A stretch of 8,160 bases of DNA. Origin: DASCOT01 sp036012155. Lineage in GTDB: Bacteria; Acidobacteriota; UBA890; WLXD01. Where the stretch lies: contig DASCOT010000224.1 of NCBI GenBank assembly GCA_036012155.1, forward strand, positions 1 to 8,160, given 5' to 3'. Position numbers and translations under genes: made by a program. Of the stretch, positions 6,257-8,160 are shown one piece after another (the stretch's first letter is position 1; each line of letters opens with the position of its first letter). The notes beneath the pieces were generated by a model that did not search any database, was not told where the DNA came from, and saw only the letters and a program-made list of their open reading frames with translations.

Positions 6257-6406
6257 ATGTCGAGACTAGGGCTCATCTGGGGTTTCCTGAGATCCCGCAA
6301 GAAGTGGTGGCTGACGCCCATCGTGGTGTTCCTCGTCCTCCTCGGATTGTTGATCGTGCTCTCGGAAGGCTCTGCCGTCGCTCCGTTCATCTACGCGCTC
6401 TTCTAG
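6257..6406 (+). CDS. DUF5989 / SxtK-like single-pass membrane peptide
   Basis: This 49-residue protein has a short N-terminal segment (MSRLGLIWGFLRSRKKWW), one hydrophobic helix at about 19-36 beginning with LTPIVVFLVLLGLLIVL, and the ending SEGSAVAPFIYALF. The basic residues before the helix predict a cytoplasmic N-terminus. The RSRKKWWLxP and SAxAPFIYALF blocks are what I recognise as the DUF5989 pattern, commonly found next to carbamoyltransferase and SxtJ genes; length and position correspond to sxtK of saxitoxin clusters. Function is unknown. It is separated from the SxtJ-like gene by 110 bases that hold no other credible gene, only a palindrome and the competing hairpins. It could be missed by annotation pipelines with a length cut-off. 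Confidence 0.85.
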   Translation: MSRLGLIWGFLRSRKKWWLTPIVVFLVLLGLLIVLSEGSAVAPFIYALF

Positions 6407-6407
6407 C

Positions 6408-6421
6408 GAGCGGCGTAGCAG
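6408..6421 (+). repeat. Right copy of the junction direct repeat
   Basis: GAGCGGCGTAGCAG begins two bases after the DUF5989 stop codon and matches, apart from a 16-base insertion in the other copy, the sequence at the rplI stop (3832-3861). The two copies bracket the three-gene carbamoyltransferase cassette. Confidence 0.4.
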
Positions 6422-6450
6422 AGAATTCACGTTTACCGTCTCGTAGTGTC

Positions 6451-6455
6451 GGAGG
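6451..6455 (+). promoter_or_regulatory. Ribosome binding site fixing the TTG start of dnaB
   Basis: GGAGG lies six bases before TTG 6462. No in-frame ATG occurs before the conserved LPHNVEVERSILG region of DnaB, so this site supports the unusual start codon. Confidence 0.8.
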
Positions 6456-6461
6456 CCAATC

Positions 6462-7811
6462 TTGCCGCAGGAGCTCACTACCGAGCGCTCGCTACCTCAC
6501 AACGTAGAGGTAGAACGCTCCATTCTCGGGGCGGTGCTCCTGGACAATCAGGCGCTCAATGCCGCAGCCCAAGTCCTCGCCCCGGACGACTTCTTCGGTG
6601 ACGCCAACCGTTTGATTTACGAGGCCATGACGTGGCTCTCGGAGCGTTCCGAGGCCATCGACACGGTGACCCTCCGCGAGGAGCTGGAGCGGCGTGATGT
6701 CTTGGAGCGTGCCGGCGGAGCCGCGTATATCTCGAGCCTGATCGATGGGTTGCCAGCGGCGGCGAACGTCGATCAATACGCGCGCATCATCAAAGACAAA
6801 GCAGCGCTCCGGAACCTCATCGGGGCGTCGAACTCCATCATCCGCATGGCGCTGGAGGGTGCCATTGAAACGGATGATTTGCTCGATCGAGCCGAGCACT
6901 CGATCTTTGCGATCAGCGAGAGCAAGATCCGCCGCGGGTTCCTCTCGGTGCGTGACGTCGCCTTCGATGCCATGAAGGAGATCGAGGAGCTCATGGAACG
7001 CGGTGACTATGTCACCGGGGTACCCACGGGATTCAAGCGACTCGATGCGCTGACCGCCGGCTTACAGCCAGGCGATCTGGTGATCGTCGCGGCGCGGCCT
7101 TCGATGGGCAAGACAGCTCTGGCGCTCAACGTCGCCCAGCATGTGGCACTCGAGGCGGGAGGCTGCGTCGGCGTGTTCTCGCTCGAGATGTCCGTACAAC
7201 AGGTGATCCGGCGGCTGGTAACCGCCGTGGCTCAGGTCGATGCGCACAAGCTTGCTACGGGGTTCCTGTCTAGCGGTGACAAGGACCGGTTGCTCGACGG
7301 TCTGCACAAGCTCTCCGAGACAAAGATCTTCATCGATGACTCGGCCTCTCTAACGGCGCTCGAGATGCGTGCCAAGGCGCGCCGACTGAAGGCAGAACAC
7401 GGCCTCGATCTCTTGGTGGTCGACTACCTGCAGCTGGTTCGAGGCAGTATTCGAACCGACAATCGCAACCTCGAGCTCGGAGAGATCTCACGCTCACTCA
7501 AAGCGCTTGCCAAGGAGTTGGAAGTGCCGGTGATGGCACTCTCTCAGCTCTCGCGAGCAACCGAGACGCGGTCGGGGCACCGACCGCAGCTGTCGGACCT
7601 GCGCGAGTCGGGCAACCTCGAGCAAGACGCCGACGTGGTGGCGTTCATCTTCCGTCCCGAGGTATACAACCAGGAGGATCCGGAGCTTGAGGGCCTCGCC
7701 GAGCTGATCATCGCCAAGCAGCGGAACGGACCGATCGGCAGCGTCCCTCTGGCCTTCCTCAAGCCCTACACTCTGTTCAGAGATCGCGCCGACAACGAAG
7801 ACACGTTCTGA
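6462..7811 (+). CDS. dnaB: Replicative DNA helicase DnaB
   Basis: DnaB is the hexameric helicase that unwinds DNA ahead of the replication fork and binds primase through its N-terminal domain. The 449 residues are a normal length. The N-terminal domain starts with LPHNVEVERSILGAVLLD (11-28). The RecA-like domain has Walker A ARPSMGKT (211-218), the catalytic SLEMS (240-244, E242), Walker B LLVVDYLQL (317-325, D321), SQLSR (361-365), DLRESGNLEQDAD (379-391) and the arginine-finger loop KQRNG (419-423). No intein interrupts the Walker A or other motifs, which are common intein sites in DnaB. Translation starts at TTG 6462. The gene follows the DUF5989 gene by 55 bases and is followed by alr after 36 bases. 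Confidence 0.97.
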   Translation: MPQELTTERSLPHNVEVERSILGAVLLDNQALNAAAQVLAPDDFFGDANRLIYEAMTWLSERSEAIDTVTLREELERRDVLERAGGAAYISSLIDGLPAAANVDQYARIIKDKAALRNLIGASNSIIRMALEGAIETDDLLDRAEHSIFAISESKIRRGFLSVRDVAFDAMKEIEELMERGDYVTGVPTGFKRLDALTAGLQPGDLVIVAARPSMGKTALALNVAQHVALEAGGCVGVFSLEMSVQQVIRRLVTAVAQVDAHKLATGFLSSGDKDRLLDGLHKLSETKIFIDDSASLTALEMRAKARRLKAEHGLDLLVVDYLQLVRGSIRTDNRNLELGEISRSLKALAKELEVPVMALSQLSRATETRSGHRPQLSDLRESGNLEQDADVVAFIFRPEVYNQEDPELEGLAELIIAKQRNGPIGSVPLAFLKPYTLFRDRADNEDTF

Positions 7812-7816
7812 CCGGT

Positions 7817-7832
7817 GTGCGGTTGAGCGCAC
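7817..7832 (+). other. Small hairpin between dnaB and alr
   Basis: GTGCG (7817-7821) pairs with CGCAC (7828-7832) around a six-base loop, just after the dnaB stop. No T-run follows, so termination is unlikely. Confidence 0.3.
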
Positions 7833-7835
7833 GGC

Positions 7836-7841
7836 TAACAT
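7836..7841 (+). promoter_or_regulatory. Possible -10 element for a leaderless alr transcript
   Basis: TAACAT fits the TAnnnT pattern and ends exactly six bases before ATG 7848, the spacing expected if transcription starts at the start codon. No good -35 box is visible (CCGGTG at 7813-7818). The only purine-rich stretch before the ATG, AGGGG at 7842-7846, is one base away and too close to serve as a ribosome site. Confidence 0.25.
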
Positions 7842-7847
7842 AGGGGC

Positions 7848-8160
7848 ATGCGCGAACCTCCTCCGTCGATGTCGAGCCCCTGCCGGCCAACCGTGGCAGA
7901 GATCGACCTCGACGCCTGCGTGCACAATCTGCGGCGCCTCCGCGACAAAGTCGGCGCCATCGATGTCTGGCCGGTGGTCAAGGCTGACGCATACGGGCAT
8001 GGAGCCGTGGCGGTGGCCGGCGCCCTGTGTGCCGAACGTATAGCCGGTTTCTGTGTGGCAACCGCGAGCGAGGGTCGCCAGCTGCGTCAGGCTGGAATTG
8101 AAGTGCCGGTATTGGTGATGGCCGGACTCTCCACTTCTGCGCCGGAGGACGCGTTCCGAA
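7848..8160 (+). CDS. alr: Alanine racemase, N-terminal part (runs off the window)
   Basis: Alanine racemase uses pyridoxal phosphate to interconvert L- and D-alanine, supplying D-alanine for peptidoglycan. The 104 residues present begin the TIM-barrel domain: TVAEIDLDACVHNLRRLR (15-32) and the cofactor motif VVKADAYGHGA (43-53), whose Lys45 would form the Schiff base. The catalytic Tyr and the C-terminal domain lie beyond the right edge. An in-frame TAA at 7836-7838 limits the start to ATG 7848 or ATG 7869; 7848 is taken as the first, but neither has a normal ribosome site. The gene follows dnaB directly, a frequent order in bacteria. Confidence 0.93.
   Translation, partial: MREPPPSMSSPCRPTVAEIDLDACVHNLRRLRDKVGAIDVWPVVKADAYGHGAVAVAGALCAERIAGFCVATASEGRQLRQAGIEVPVLVMAGLSTSAPEDAFR

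Noticed and set aside
7095..7160. Possible intein insertion in the DnaB Walker A region
   Set aside because: The Walker A motif and flanking residues are continuous and the total length is normal, so there is no intein.

Overview
The window is a densely packed stretch of bacterial chromosome. All eight confident genes lie on the + strand, the sequence is GC-rich, and no gap between genes exceeds about 110 bases. The backbone is the conserved order rpsF - rpsR - rplI - dnaB - alr. There is no ssb between rpsF and rpsR, which is seen in several Gram-negative lineages, including deltaproteobacteria and Myxococcota-like groups. That lineage guess is weak and rests on gene order, GC content and the acidic ribosomal-protein tails. 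Nothing here fixes a species.

Layout. Bases 70-2121 encode a membrane-bound, ion-pumping pyrophosphatase (hppA) whose residues match the K+-dependent subfamily. Bases 2201-3833 hold three ribosomal protein genes: S6 (rpsF) with a very long acidic tail built partly from tandem repeats, S18 (rpsR), and L9 (rplI), which also carries an acidic tail with a tandem duplication. Bases 3919-6406 hold a three-gene cassette: a NodU/TobZ/SxtI-type O-carbamoyltransferase, an SxtJ-family membrane protein two bases downstream, and a 49-residue DUF5989/SxtK-like membrane peptide. Bases 6462-7811 encode the replicative helicase DnaB, starting at TTG, and alanine racemase (alr) begins at 7848 and runs off the right edge.

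How the genes fit together. The S6/S18/L9 genes and dnaB form a translation-replication housekeeping cluster, followed by alr for cell-wall D-alanine. The carbamoyltransferase trio sits between rplI and dnaB, where many genomes have nothing. The same trio (sxtI-sxtJ-sxtK) is known from saxitoxin clusters, but no other toxin, Nod-factor or antibiotic gene is visible here, so its substrate is unknown. Its two junctions share a short direct repeat placed just after a stop codon on each side, which may be a trace of how it was inserted.

The most interesting points are the trio inside this operon, the parallel acidic tails on S6 and L9, the junction repeat, and competing hairpins just before the DUF5989 ribosome binding site. 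No tRNA, rRNA, insertion sequence, CRISPR array or convincing intrinsic terminator was seen.
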